From Pestalotiopsis fici W106-1 (lineage: Eukaryota > Ascomycota > Sordariomycetes > Amphisphaeriales > Sporocadaceae), in NCBI RefSeq assembly GCF_000516985.1, contig NW_006917095.1:3670942-3734941 (forward strand): 64,000 nt of DNA, read 5' to 3'. The translations under genes and the position numbers were made by a program. Under the pieces are notes generated by a model. That model was not told the DNA's origin, ran no database searches, and saw only the letters and a program-made list of their open reading frames with translations. Of the stretch, positions 24,971-36,800 are shown piece by piece. How positions within the stretch are numbered: position 1 is the stretch's first letter; each line of letters opens with the position of its first letter.

Positions 24971-27900
24971 GGTTCTTGATGAGCCCAAATTCGACCGACT
25001 TACTGCAAAATGTCTAAACGGAAACCCGGGGATCTCTGTAACTTTTCCAAACGAAGCGTTCTCATCGTCTTATACCTTGGGCAAATCACCGACGTCCATG
25101 GCGCATTCAAATCCATCATGGCGGGAAGTGGGCGAGTGGGTGATTTTAACCATCACGTCTCATTCGGCTAACGTCACGTATAGGGAAGCTGTTGAAAAGC
25201 TCATGGGTCCACTGGAAATGGTATAGTCTCAGGACATCTTTTTTTTACACTGCAAAGGGACACGAACCTGGACTCCATGGGTCTGGGTCCGGCACTGGAT
25301 TCGGCATGGCGCCACTGGCCGGAGAAGAAGAATAGAAAGGGGTCCGGGATAGGATTTTAGTAGTACCTATTGCCTAGGCATGGCTATCATTTGTCCTTTC
25401 CCTTGGCGTTTGCGCGTCGATACCCAGTAAGTCAGGACGAGTGGTTGCCTTCCTAATCGGGCAACCCTCATTCTGCGGAGAGATGTTTGGCCTTGATTGG
25501 GCAATGCGAAACAAATGCGTCTGTTACCTGCGGGAGTTCACCAACACTATACATGCCTGAGAGCAATGCATCTCTTGAACGGTCAAGGTTTTCATTGATT
25601 ATTACCAACTGCCGAAATGAACCAGGCTGTCTATAGGCAGTCGAACCCAAGATCGTGGGAATAGCCAGTAGTGGCAGTGAACATGCAAGCGCCTTGCATT
25701 CGGGCCGTTCCGATGAGTGGGCCATAGTATACCTACAACCTTTTTTGATCCGATTATGGGGCGCGGATCTACCAAGCTCTCAACTTTAACCCTGAGAAAA
25801 GCTTAATATAACTGCCCCTAACCTACAACTCTCAACTCGTCGATTGCTACCTTGGATACTACCGACTTGTGGAAGAAACTGGACCATTTTAAACTTCAAT
25901 GTTGAGCGCATTCCCGCTTGATCCGGCGTGCCTCTAGCAAACCCTTCAAGATTTGCTGAAGCTGTCAACAAGAATGGGCCATGCCCTTCATGTGGGTGGA
26001 TTAGGCACTGAGCATGAATCCTAATTGCATTCATGTTGGCCCAGCAGGATATGACCCTTTTGGAACACATGTTGCTGCTAGTCCTCTTTTTCGCTAGGCT
26101 TTCCGTTGTTCAACTCGTCCCACATTACCATCGAGGCACCTGTGTAAAAAGAAGATCGAAGTTGGGACGGGGAAAAGACAAAAAGCACTTGGTAACACAG
26201 GTGCAACATCATCTATAGACTGGCGCTACGCCAACAATATGCCAGAAGAGCTTGGAAAAATCATAAGTGACTGTTTATTGTCTAGTGCCATGCAGGTGGG
26301 AGAAAGCGGCCGGGCAGCGAAATCATTCGATCAGTACGGAGGCGTCGGGGAGGGGCTTGACGTTGAACATGGGCGACAGATTCCGGCATGAATTCAGAGA
26401 GCCAGAATAGTGCCATGACTTCTGTCTAGGCCTATGTGAGCTTTGGTATAGAATGAACTTTGGGACATATCCCGCGCATCTAATACAAAGACATATTCAC
26501 TGGTACTGAGCACTTGATCAACACTCAAGGGTCGAAAGTGCCTAGGAGTTGTGGATTTCTCGAGGACTTTTCAACCGGTGAAGGCAATCCATCATGGCGC
26601 GCGCGTTTAAAGGCACACATTTGGCCATGACGCCTGGTGCAACCGGTGATACGCGCGCTCCCATAGCCGATCGTGATTGCACTGCTGTTATATCGCACAA
26701 AACGGTACTCGCCTCCAAAGTCACATCCAGCAACAATCCAGGTAGGATTGAATGAGGGTCATTGCCAACAAGTTTTGATGCGGTCAATCATCAATACTTG
26801 TTGTGCGGAGTGCATCCGTCTTACAGATTAATTATGGTATTTACAATAATGTTACAGAGGTTCATCATGATTATCACTGACAAGAACTATAAAACGTACA
26901 TGGATTGCCATTCGATCGTTCCCCGGTGGTGGCCAAGGCTTGTGAAGTGCTGGCCTCTTGCAATAGCTGGGCAAAGTAAAGCTTTCTCACAGGTAGGGAT
27001 ATCAAGAGTTGGAACATGTGTTCAAGGAGCGTCCATGTATGAAATGCAGAGGAGATGTATGGTTATCTTACAATACAGCCGCCGAGCCAGACCCTGCTGT
27101 GCTTCTCGGGCCAGCACCGATGATGCTCTTTCATTCGTAAATCAAGTCCTGTCGTAGCCGATATCAATGAAAGTGGCTTGGTCGGGAAGATTCATGACGG
27201 GGACGCCGGATCATGGTTCCTAGTTGTCGGCTATGCATGTCATTAGATCAGAACCCTGTCGCGGAAGTCGGGGAACGATCCGCGAGGAGATGTACCAGGG
27301 GTCTCACCGAAAAGAATGCTACCCAAATATGTAGTACCTAGCCAGGTTTGCAGCCGGCTCTGTTTGGCTCCATGTACGCGAGGCTCATGGTATTCCGGCG
27401 TCCCGCGCTGCATGTATGGGGATTGTTGGCGTCGCGTTATCTCATAAACCAGGGTTTGCAGACAAATGAGTATTCACGACAGTCACCGGTCACGTCGTTT
27501 TCGAAGGAAAACTTCCTTCTCTCAGAGCTGTTACCTTGGCCATAGCCTATCACGATGTAAGCAGGGGTCAAAGTCGAAACCAAATAAGTAGTACTTTGTA
27601 GAGCAGGCATACATGACGAACCGTTTTTCATAGGGCCCCGTGTCCCAGTCCAGATCCTATGCGCAAATGCCCGACTCTGAATTTGTTCTTCTGGCAACTG
27701 GATCGCGATTGACGACATAGTATAATGTATCAGTCGTATATTTAACTCTGGATACGGTCGTGTATCGACACGAGTATGACGAGAACCCCCAATTAAATCT
27801 ACCAAACTTCCAGGCAATCGCACTGTCCGATAAACCTTCGGTGGCCGTCTGTTTTTCGTTCCACAATCCCAAGGGAACAGGACTCATCTAGCTTGGAACA

Positions 27901-29389
27901 AACAAATACTCCAATTGCTCCAAGAACAGCCAACAATGTCCTTACAACCAGTAAGCAGCTCACTAGAAAGCAGATTTAGGCATTCTATGGCTAAGAGTTA
28001 CTGATAGTGAATCCAGAATGGCAGAGCCAGCGGAGAGTCCTCTGGACCCCGTCGAAGGGTCCAACGGCACCGCCGCCGCAACAGAAGAGATCGCCAGGAG
28101 CCTTACACGCAGCGTCGTGATACTCGTCACACAAATGGACAACAGGCTGCCATCACCAATGGTTCCACGACCGACGTACATGAGACCGTGCCCGAGCCGG
28201 ATGCACATGAAGAAGCGAGCGTAGCCAGTATTAACTTGGATGAACAAGCCACGGCCGAAGACAGAAATGGCCATCAAAACAGAAACAATGGAGCCGGAAA
28301 TCCTCAGCATATGGCAACAACAGCCTCTCTATCTTCGTCAGCTATCACTACAGCTCAAGTTATGTATGACCAGCAAGTACAGGCGGCAGACAGCTTTCAG
28401 TCAGCAGCTCTATATGCCTGGAGTACTGCACCGATATCTCAAGATGCTTGGACCCCTCTGGGTGGCGCTCGAATTGATGGCCCGGGGAAAAATTAAATAC
28501 TGGCTGCACTATAAGCGAATATTACCTGTTGAAAGGGAATGCCTTTCCGGTGTGAGACTTTTAGGAGAATTTTCTTGAACTTTTGATTCTGGAGACAAGT
28601 GTCGTTTCTCGTTCGATCTCTTATAACTTTCCACTTAATTTTTTTTTTTTTTTTTTTTTTAATTTGTCACTACTGCTTTTCAACAAGATTGTTATGGTCC
28701 AATGGGTTGTTCATTTTAGGTTGTAAGCTCAATGTAGGTAGGGATATATGTAAAAATAGTTTGCGTCATCTCTGGTATTTGAGCGTACGTTATAACAATT
28801 TTTAATAGTAATAGGAAATATTTTTCCACCAATCAAAGTGATGATTCCAGAATCGATATTGGAGTGAAAAAGTTTGCATCTTTAAAACAATCTGGCTTTC
28901 ATATCTTGGACAACATGGTCTGGTCCCGCTGCTGACAAGTACAAACTCTCAAGCACAATATTGAGTACATGATATACTTGGGGATGAGATGTCAACTTGA
29001 GGGTTAAAGGATTCATTATCCAGTGATTACACTGAGATTCATTGAATTATTGTACTGAATCTTTTCTCTTTCGGTCAACTAGAAAAACAGAATGGATTGC
29101 TCGGTTTAAAATGAACATTTAATGTCCCCGCTCCATTTTTGTCCGGCGCTACGTTATGCAGGTACATACCTCCTGACCAGCAGCACTGAGTCACCAACTC
29201 AACCCAAACCGCGCCAATACTTGTTTGCCTAGAATAGATAAATGTTTACTTCCAACTTCGTCATTGTTGTTTGACTCCCAAGCGCGCAGCCAAATAAACG
29301 TCGGTGGGAAAGGGAGGATAAGAGAAGGGAAAAAAAAATCCGACTCTGATTCCACGCGCCCGTATAGGTCGTGAGCGGGCTGTATTACA
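24971..29389. other. 4.4 kb gene-poor region
   Basis: Between the tyrosinase and the HD-domain gene I find no convincing gene except the weak Arg-rich ORF at 28011-28496. Short ORFs on both strands (for example 25468-25725 minus, 26542-26787 minus, 27437-27823 minus) have plausible composition but no family resemblance and no clear splice partners. A long T-run lies near 28638-28661. Confidence 0.4.
28011..28496 (+). CDS. Doubtful ORF: Arg-rich, disordered protein fragment
   Basis: An open frame of 161 codons, bounded upstream by TGA at 28008. It encodes an Arg-rich tract (about residues 13-42, many CGC/CGT codons) and then a hydrophilic N/Q/A/T-rich stretch (AITNGSTTDVHETVPEPDAH). No ATG begins it; it would need an upstream exon joined at the gatag acceptor at 28003-28007, where a candidate ATGTCC exon at 27935 does not fit the phase. 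No family recognised. It could be a real disordered nuclear protein, a decayed gene, or chance. Confidence 0.25.
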   Translation: MQNGRASGESSGPRRRVQRHRRRNRRDRQEPYTQRRDTRHTNGQQAAITNGSTTDVHETVPEPDAHEEASVASINLDEQATAEDRNGHQNRNNGAGNPQHMATTASLSSSAITTAQVMYDQQVQAADSFQSAALYAWSTAPISQDAWTPLGGARIDGPGKN

Positions 29390-30451
29390 ATGGCGCAACA
29401 ATCTCAGCTCTTCACATCAGGCCACTTCCAGACGATTGACCTCTCGTCAGCAAACGACCAAGTCATCATAGAGGACCAGATATACGGCCAGTTCACCGTC
29501 ACCGAACCCGTTTTGGTGGAGCTCCTCCGCTCGCCCGCCGTCGTCCGACTGGCTGGCGTGCACCAGCATGGCATCTCGGGCCTCCTGCGCCTCACTCCGC
29601 CCGTCTCGCGCATGGAGCACTCGGTCGGCGCCTTTCTGCTTGTGCGTCTCGTGGGCGGCGCCGTCGACGAGCAGGTCGCGGGTCTGCTGCACGACATTAG
29701 CCACACGGCCATGAGCCACGTTGTCGACTTTGCCCTGTCGGCCCCCGGCGAGGGCAGTTTTCACGAGGTGCACAAGATGCGCTACGTCATGAAAACCCAG
29801 ATCCCCGAGATCCTCGCCCGCCATGGGTTCACGGATCTCAGACCCCTCGAAGAAGTCCTGTACCCGCTGGTCGAGCAAGATGCGCCCCATCTCTGTGCCG
29901 ACAGGCTCGACTACGGGCTGCGCGATGCCGTGGGCTTTGGTCACATGAGCCTCGAGGACGCGCAGAGCGTTCTCAAGTCGCTCAAGGCCGTTCCGTCCTC
30001 GTCACACCCAAAGCGCATATTGGTTCTGCAGGATCCGCAGCTTGCCTTGGCTCTCGCAAAAGCCTACATGGCCTGCGACAAGGAAGTCTGGGGCAACACG
30101 GCACACGGGGACATTTACATTCGAACAGCCAACTTGATGAAGACGCTCATTAGAAATGGGAGCGTACACGAGGACGAGCTCTGGACCTTGTCAGACGCCG
30201 AGTTCTGGATCAGGATGCGCCAGGCGGCCGATGCAGAGGGCCAAAAGGCAATGGATCGACTCGAGACAGAAGGGCTGCCTGACGAGAAAGGACTCCCATT
30301 ACCCAGAAGTGCAAAGGTACGGACAATAGACCCTGATATGCTGTTGGCACATACAGAACAGCCATTACCTCTTTCCGTGGTGCTGCCTGAGTATGCTGCA
30401 GAGAAGCAAGACTACATTAAGATACGAAGAGCTTTATATGCCCCGGCTTGA
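29390..30451 (+). CDS. HD-domain metal-dependent phosphohydrolase
   Basis: Single exon, 353 residues. HD-superfamily enzymes hydrolyse phosphate esters, often nucleotides, with a metal held by His and Asp residues. The metal ligands are visible: His77 in SRMEHSVG, His101-Asp102 in AGLLHDISHTAMSH, and Asp171 in CADRLDYGL. The arrangement H...HD...D is that of dNTP triphosphohydrolase-like and related HD proteins, but the substrate is not predictable. The N-terminal segment (EDQIYGQFTVTEPVLVELL) is typical of the fungal/bacterial HD subgroup with DQIYG before the domain. GC-rich coding with no introns contrasts with most neighbours. No signal peptide; probably cytosolic. The ATG at 29390 (acaATGgcg) is the first in frame after an A-run. 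Confidence 0.88.
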   Translation: MAQQSQLFTSGHFQTIDLSSANDQVIIEDQIYGQFTVTEPVLVELLRSPAVVRLAGVHQHGISGLLRLTPPVSRMEHSVGAFLLVRLVGGAVDEQVAGLLHDISHTAMSHVVDFALSAPGEGSFHEVHKMRYVMKTQIPEILARHGFTDLRPLEEVLYPLVEQDAPHLCADRLDYGLRDAVGFGHMSLEDAQSVLKSLKAVPSSSHPKRILVLQDPQLALALAKAYMACDKEVWGNTAHGDIYIRTANLMKTLIRNGSVHEDELWTLSDAEFWIRMRQAADAEGQKAMDRLETEGLPDEKGLPLPRSAKVRTIDPDMLLAHTEQPLPLSVVLPEYAAEKQDYIKIRRALYAPA

Positions 30452-30613
30452 GTAGGAAGAAAAGACTAGATTTGCATAGAATGAATGATAAAAGATGGCA
30501 ATTTCTATAGAGGGGCGGGTTGGCAGGTGGAGGTGTTACTCTCAACTCCTTCCATGACGTGTTATCCAATTTCTATAAGATGAATACAACTTTGACACAA
30601 GTCCTCCAATCAT
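30452..30613. other. Short convergent intergenic region
   Basis: 162 bp between two convergent stop codons; holds both 3' UTRs only. Confidence 0.4.
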
Positions 30614-31561
30614 TTAAAATGATACAGGCCCCCATTTGCCGAGATAATTGATTGTCCATGACCATATATCCTCCTGTTTCTTTTCATCGTAGCTGTCTAT
30701 GCTCGAACTTATCTGCTTCAGACCTTCAAAATACTTGCCGCTCACTCCAGCCACGTCGATCCCAATGGCAAGCCGTGCCAATGCCTGGCCAGACTCTTCG
30801 GTGGTGTGTACATTGGGTGTAAAGACGCGTCTCAGCAATGGTATGATATTTGGCATGATTTTGTGCCACAAGAACCTCTCGAATCTGGTGGCCTCGCGTG
30901 ACAGACCGGTACCGGGCATCAAGCCTGGGTCAAAGGCGTTGACCGTAATGGATTTCTCTGGCATGTTGACCTGCAAGCGACGATGGAGTGCATACGTCCA
31001 TAGGACATTGACCAGCTTGCTGGTTGAGTAGCGACCCCTGCCAGGGTATTTCAGATCCGACCCGGCCGGGTGGGCGAGCTGTTCAGCCGTCTCGTACTTT
31101 GCGTCAGTCACACCAGACTTCTGCGCAGGATCGTGGGTGCCGCTCGAGGTGAGGACGATTCGAGCACCTTGTGCGAGATGTGGATAGAGCAGATGGAAAA
31201 GAAGTGCGTGCCCAACGTGGTTCACTGCAAACGTCTCTTCCAGGCCATCCTCTGTCAGGTGCAACTCGTAGGGATGTTGAATGCCAGCGTTCAGCACAAG
31301 GGCCTGGATGGGTGCATGGCCACTGCTTGCCCACTTTTGAGCAAAATCCTTCACTTTATCAAGGCTCGATAGATCCAAAGGAATGAATCTGGTGTTTTGC
31401 TGGTTCAAGGTCCGGTTGATTGTGTTTGCCGCATCTGCCCTGGCGGAACGTGAGGCAATCACGACGAGATACTCGGGGTGCGCCTGTGCAATGCTGAGAG
31501 CGGCATGGTATCCCAGATGCTGGGTACCTCCGGTAACAATGACAGATCTTGTAAAGTTCAT
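30614..31561 (-). CDS. Short-chain dehydrogenase/reductase (SDR)
   Basis: NAD(P)-dependent oxidoreductase of the classical SDR superfamily, single exon, 315 residues. Cofactor motif TGGTQHLG at residues 10-17 (TGxxxxG type), structural NAG at about residue 91 (LVLNAGIQHP), catalytic Ser in VLTSSGTHD and the catalytic YSTSK at about residue 180. It resembles the fungal protochlorophyllide-reductase-like/retinol-dehydrogenase-like SDR group with its ~100-residue C-terminal extension. No signal peptide. Substrate unknown; no biosynthetic neighbours point to a pathway. The start at 31561 gives the standard short leader before the first beta strand. Confidence 0.9.
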   Translation of the reverse strand: MNFTRSVIVTGGTQHLGYHAALSIAQAHPEYLVVIASRSARADAANTINRTLNQQNTRFIPLDLSSLDKVKDFAQKWASSGHAPIQALVLNAGIQHPYELHLTEDGLEETFAVNHVGHALLFHLLYPHLAQGARIVLTSSGTHDPAQKSGVTDAKYETAEQLAHPAGSDLKYPGRGRYSTSKLVNVLWTYALHRRLQVNMPEKSITVNAFDPGLMPGTGLSREATRFERFLWHKIMPNIIPLLRRVFTPNVHTTEESGQALARLAIGIDVAGVSGKYFEGLKQISSSIDSYDEKKQEDIWSWTINYLGKWGPVSF

Positions 31562-32583
31562 TGCTTCAAAGTATTGCGTTTCTCGAAGAAAACAAAAGGC
31601 ACTGTTTAGCTCAAACAGTAAAGTGTTGCCTGTTTGGTCTGGCGGCCATTGCGACTTTTATAGAAGCTTTCCATCGTGTCAATTACTCTATTATCATTGC
31701 CCAAAGACCTTAATTCATTGTCGATAGTTACGGCCAGATTGAAACCCCGAAGACGTCCAAGAGAAAAAGGGTCAGCGGAAACATGGTCCATGTTCGCCAT
31801 AATATGCGGCGGTCCGAGAAAGGCGAAACCGTTGTAACTTTCTGAACAAATGCAGACCTACACTGCTTCATTGACTCAAGGCGGAGTCTTGTGAAAGGCG
31901 CTGTTTCTTTGTCGACGGAGCGAAGATCGTCCGTTATAGAAACGACTGCTGACTGTCCTAGCTTAGTGTCGTCTATACCCAAGCTTATATTTCTGGCCGC
32001 GCACCGCACCGCAACCCCGCGGGCTGAGGCTTCGGGGTCCGTGGCGTCCGAATCCACACGAGAAACTCCTATCACGATGTTATGAGTTGTGTGCAATGCC
32101 ATGTAACCAACTGCCCTTGAATGTTGATTAATAATTTCAATACCTCACAAGGTCTATTGTGTGCCATTCAACTTGTATGATTTCGGAAGACCAGATCGCA
32201 AAGCTGGCTCAACCATGTGGCCGAAGTACTCGACAATGGCGGTTTCTTACACGGGACAGGTCTGCACGTACCAACTATAGTATGTACTATGTATGGGGAC
32301 GGGCGGGACCCGTCGGGCGTCCACACCAGTGCCGGCCACGGTAAGACGTCAAGACCCAGAGCTGTATTTTAGACTACTACATACTACTACGTACTGCGAA
32401 CCTCGGAACGCCACTTTGAGAGAGACTCTCGGTATTTTTTTCTCATTGGTCTCGCAAACCGACATTTCGCTCATCCCACTGTACAAAATCTAGGAACGGT
32501 ACTGATACCAAGTTTGAGGCACTCAACAACCAGCTACTTCCAGGCCTCTGCTCGCTCAATAATCATCGTCGATCGAGCACAAA
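31562..32583. other. Intergenic with one weak minus-strand ORF
   Basis: About 1 kb. It contains the promoters of the SDR gene and of the SDH assembly factor gene, plus the uncharacterised ORF 31728-32102. Confidence 0.4.
31728..32102 (-). CDS. Doubtful ORF, 124 residues
   Basis: Open reading frame from an ATG at 32102. The first ~75 residues have protein-like composition (HNIVIGVSRVDSDATDPEAS, VVSITDDLRSVDKETAPFTR) and then turn into low-quality sequence after a possible donor (agt|gtaggt) near 31860. I cannot assign a family, and there is no convincing second exon. It may be a gene fragment or chance. Confidence 0.22.
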   Translation of the reverse strand: MALHTTHNIVIGVSRVDSDATDPEASARGVAVRCAARNISLGIDDTKLGQSAVVSITDDLRSVDKETAPFTRLRLESMKQCRSAFVQKVTTVSPFSDRRILWRTWTMFPLTLFLLDVFGVSIWP

Positions 32584-33108
32584 ATGTCGCGCCTCCCATC
32601 CCTCGCCCGGCGCCTGGCCAGACCGTCTTCCGTCGTGCACCAACGCACTCTCCCCTCTGCACCACTATCCTCTGCACCACTGTCCTCTGCCTACCGCGCT
32701 TCATATGCTACAGGCCCCTTTGGCCACTACCCGTCGCCGCCGCGCCTTCCGGCCGAGGAGCAAGCCGAGTTCGAGCGCCTGCAGCGCACCGCCAACACGC
32801 AGGAATCGCTAGACCCAGCAGACCGACCCTTGTCGTCATCGTTAACGGACCAAGAAGAAGCCGCTGCTCAGCAGCAGATCAATCCATCACCCTCTCCAGA
32901 CGTTCAATCTCCAGTGGCACGCGAAGCCCTCTCGAATCAGGCAACGCTGGGCGAGGTTTCGAATCTACCGCTGCGCAAGGGCGCCCCGCCGGAATTCGAA
33001 GGCGAGGTCAACCCCAAGACGGGTGAGGTCGGAGGGCCCAAGAACGAGCCACTCAGATGGGGCAGCGCAGGCGACTGGAGCTACAATGGCAGGGTGACTG
33101 ACTTCTAA
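32584..33108 (+). CDS. SDH8: Succinate dehydrogenase assembly factor 4 (mitochondrial)
   Basis: Chaperone that binds flavinylated Sdh1 and helps it join Sdh2 during complex II assembly in the mitochondrial matrix (SDHAF4, yeast Sdh8, DUF1674). Single exon, 174 residues. The N-terminus (MSRLPSLARRLARPSSVVHQ) is a basic, acid-free mitochondrial presequence. The diagnostic part is the extreme C-terminus: EGEVNPKTGEVGGPKNEPLR, then WSYNGRVTDF, which matches the conserved SDHAF4 tail. The middle 100 residues are low-complexity and variable, longer than in yeast. The in-frame ATG at 32584 follows an A-rich leader. Confidence 0.93.
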   Translation: MSRLPSLARRLARPSSVVHQRTLPSAPLSSAPLSSAYRASYATGPFGHYPSPPRLPAEEQAEFERLQRTANTQESLDPADRPLSSSLTDQEEAAAQQQINPSPSPDVQSPVAREALSNQATLGEVSNLPLRKGAPPEFEGEVNPKTGEVGGPKNEPLRWGSAGDWSYNGRVTDF

Positions 33109-33840
33109 GACTTGGAAAAACAACTTTCCATCTCTGTCTCAAGAACTCAATATTCAATGTCGTTGGGTTCACAGCAACATAGAACACCAAGCTACAATCA
33201 CAAAACTCTGGGCCTGTACATTGGGATTGGAACGAGCACACACAGATTGCACGCCAGCAGACGTCTCTCCTTATCAGACGGATACCTCGTACGATAGTCA
33301 GAGTGTTTGTGAACCTTCTCTTGGAACTGCGGCCATGCCCACCCAGAACTGGTTTGCTAATTTTTGCGGGACCTTCAACTGTGATGGCAAACTGTACCAT
33401 CATGCCGCCACATTACTGCAATCATGGCCAACCCAAACCCGAATGTAGACCAAGTGTAATTTTAACATGTATCAATAGAAGCCGAAATGTGAAAGCTCAA
33501 GTTCGTCTCTTCATAGGAGTGGGGAGAAACCCCGGTGTTCATATTATACTCGTGTGCGTGTGGGATATATAGTTTGCAAACAGAAATGCGCAAAACGCCA
33601 TGCTATGCTCCCCAGGTCAATCGAACCAGTCCCCAATTAAGCTTACAGTAAGTCGGTGAGCAGAAGAGGACTAAGCAATACGCGCCCTCATAGTCCCCTG
33701 ATTTGTTGTGATATACAAAAACTGAGTCCATCTCAACTAGTTGTGGTTTGCGCTGTTGACATCATTTCATCGCCATTTCCTCGTCGCTATTAGGGCCAGG
33801 TTGGCTCAACCCCAGGGGCATAATATTTTAACGTCTGTAC
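33109..33840. other. Convergent intergenic region
   Basis: About 730 bp holding the 3' UTRs of the SDH assembly factor gene and RXT3. No coding signal recognised. Confidence 0.4.
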
Positions 33841-36800
33841 TTAGGCGGCTTCGGTTGCTTCAACTTCGACAGTCGCCGTCTTTTCGCTCTCCAAGGTCGG
33901 CATATCGCTGTCCATGTTGGCCTCTTGGGCTCCAGCCGGCTTTTCTGGCGCCGCCTCCCTTGTTTCTTGAGCAGGACTCGGTATCTCAACTTGCATAGGA
34001 CGGTTCTCCTTGTCAACATCGCCGTTTGTGGTGCTGGGGGCTTCTGCTGGTTTGTCCATCTTCTTGAGACCTCCAATATCAATGACCTGTGATCTATCCA
34101 CCTCACTCATTGCCTTGCGAATACGCTCACGGCGAGCTTTGCCCCGAAGTCTACTCTGGGGAGCAGCTCCATCTACCCAGCGCACCTGCTCAATCTTGAA
34201 ACTGAGCCCGTCGTGAATACTTCTGCGGCCCTTGTAGGATCCGCCAAAGTCACGGCTCATTATTCCGAATCTTGTGGTGCCAGCATACTTGATCAGGTTG
34301 GGCAGAATTAGGATCGTGACATGCAGGTCACGGTCAAGAGGTACGTGCATCGGTCCCGTCGCAGGAGGGGAGGTCAAGGTGTCCTGAGAGCCCTTCTCAC
34401 CACCCGCGTTGCCGCCCCGGCCCTTGGCCTTGGGCAGGGGGCGTTCCAGGCCGAGAAGGCTGATGTCTACTTCCTCCGCCCATTCTCCACGGAACCAGCC
34501 TCCGTGGATACAAGCAGCCACAACATCGCTGTCGTCGGTGTATATGTCAGTTCCCCAAACAGCCCGATTTCTTGTGAGTTCCTCGCGACAGTGAGGCTCT
34601 AGATGTCGGCGGTGGATCTTGACCGTGAGAGTAGAGTTCTCATTGTCTTGAATTAGGTCTCTCGGAAGAGGTTTTGGCTTTGTCCTAAAGCCGCCCTTTG
34701 AGTGAGTCCTGAAATGGTCCGCTTTAATTTCTGGTTCATAGAGTATATCACCTAGGTGCTTGCGGGGTTTGTGGGCTACGCTGTCGAGAACCATTTGTGA
34801 GTCAACAGTCTTTTTGGGTTTTATAAAAACAACTGGCGCTTGAGGAGTTTGCTTGGCTGGTGCGACACCATTGTTGCTGTTGATGGCATTGGCAGAAGAC
34901 CTTGGGATTTGGTGGCTATGTGTCATTGGAAGGCCTGTTGGCGAGAGAACAGGAGTGCCTGTCTTGACATTTTTCAAAGGTGTGCTGCCTGCATGTAGGG
35001 GAGAAGCTGTTCTCTCGGGGATCCCGTGATGATGGTGATGATGATGACTGGATAAAGCATGGTCAGTATCTTGAATCTGCAGCCGTGAATTACAAGTGTA
35101 AACATACTGATGGTGGTGATGAGCATGGTTCGTTCTAGCTCGCTTGGTTCGCCCAACCGGAGTCAGGCGGCCAGTGCTATCGTCATCACCTTTTTGATCA
35201 TCATCCTTGACCTTCCTTTGTCGCTTCCGAGGTTGTTTGGCAGGCTGTTCAGCGTTTACCTCAGCAGGCAACGGATCCGCATCGTCGCGTCTCGCCAGCC
35301 CAGAGTTGGTAAATGGGAGGTGAGATGGACCGGGACTTGGCATTCCGTATGCACCGGCACCAGCTCCTATGCCAGAAAACATGCGACCGAATTCACTCTT
35401 GATTCCTGGTTCACCAGACGGCGTCATTGACTGCGGCTGTGCTCCTTGCACAGCCTGTGGTAAGGGGGAAACCCGGCCCTTGCGGTTAATCTCACCAATC
35501 GCCAGAAAGCCACTGCTGCTTTGCTGACGAGCCAGCGTCGGAGCTGGATGGCCATCGTCCAGTGATCGGGGCTGTCTCGGAAGCTCGGACACGGCCGGCC
35601 CAGGTCCGCCGTTGTAAGCCACTGAAGGGGGTGGGGGCCCTTCTTCGTCATGCCTCACTCGGTGCGGCGGTTGTTGTGATTGGTGGTGGGCAGGCATGGG
35701 AACAAATCTATGCCTGTCTGGCGACCCAAAGGGCTGCGGCCCCCTTTCAGACTGGGTTACAGGAATAGCATGCGAAGGGGGGTGGCTGGCAGCTCCAGCA
35801 TGCGGGTATCGTTCACCATGCTGAGTTGCATGGGCAGGGAATGAACCAAAAGGTGGACCCGATGTCACTGGATGCTCTGGAGGTCCGTGTCGCGGTGCGT
35901 ATGCAGGCTCGTACGAGCCTCTCGCCGGCGTTTGATCGTATCCCGGCCGTAGCTGCCAGCCTGCAGCATCTCTGTGATCTCGAATTTCTCTGCCGTAAGG
36001 CGGTGGACCTTGGGAGCCCGGAGGCCCTTGGGGCCCGAAATCTACCGGGCGGCCATGCCGATTGGGGTCAGAGGAAGTTCTCTCCCGACGCTCCCTGTCC
36101 CGCATGTCGAACTGGCGTTCTCTTTCAATCCGTTCTCGTTCTACACGATCCATGTGCTCACGCTCTGTCATGAATGGCGGCTGGTGCTGGTGTTGCGGCG
36201 GTGGCGGTTGCTGCTGCTGATGCTGCTGCAGTCGTTGGTGTTCTTCGAACCGTGCCCTCTCCATCCTCTCCCGCTCCATGTGCTCCCGTTCACGAAAGTG
36301 GGCATCCCTCTCCATCCGATCACGATATTCCCGATCTTGCTCCATGACACGACGCTGCTCCTGCTCATAGATGCTTCGAGGTGGTCCTTCGGGATTGTAT
36401 TCCTGCCCTGGTCTCAATTCTTCCCTGCGAGGACCAAAATAGGGCTCACCTGGGGGCGGACCACGGCCCATTTCCATCGGCCTACCGGGACCGTTACCAA
36501 ATGCTCGGGGTTGGCTGCTTGGCCGGGGTGGCAAGCTCCCTGCCGACAACCTTCCCGACTGATCCCTTCTATCCTCAAATGGGGGCATTGGCGGCCCGCG
36601 CACAGAATGCGCCCCGGGGGTTCCATACCGCGTCGACATTTCTGGTGTTCCATGGAAGCCCTGTGGAGGGGAGCCAGCAACACTGCCTCGTTGATCTCTT
36701 GGCTCGTAAGGCCTTGCATGGTTTGTTGGCGTCTCGGGCCGTCGGGAGAAAGGAGGGTAGTCTGCGGCTGCCGCGCTTTGCATTCTGGGCGAAGCATGGA

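Noticed and set aside
23698..31561. A secondary-metabolite cluster around tyrosinase, HD protein and SDR
   Set aside because: No core enzyme (PKS, NRPS, terpene cyclase), no regulator, and 4.4 kb of empty DNA separates tyrosinase from the others.
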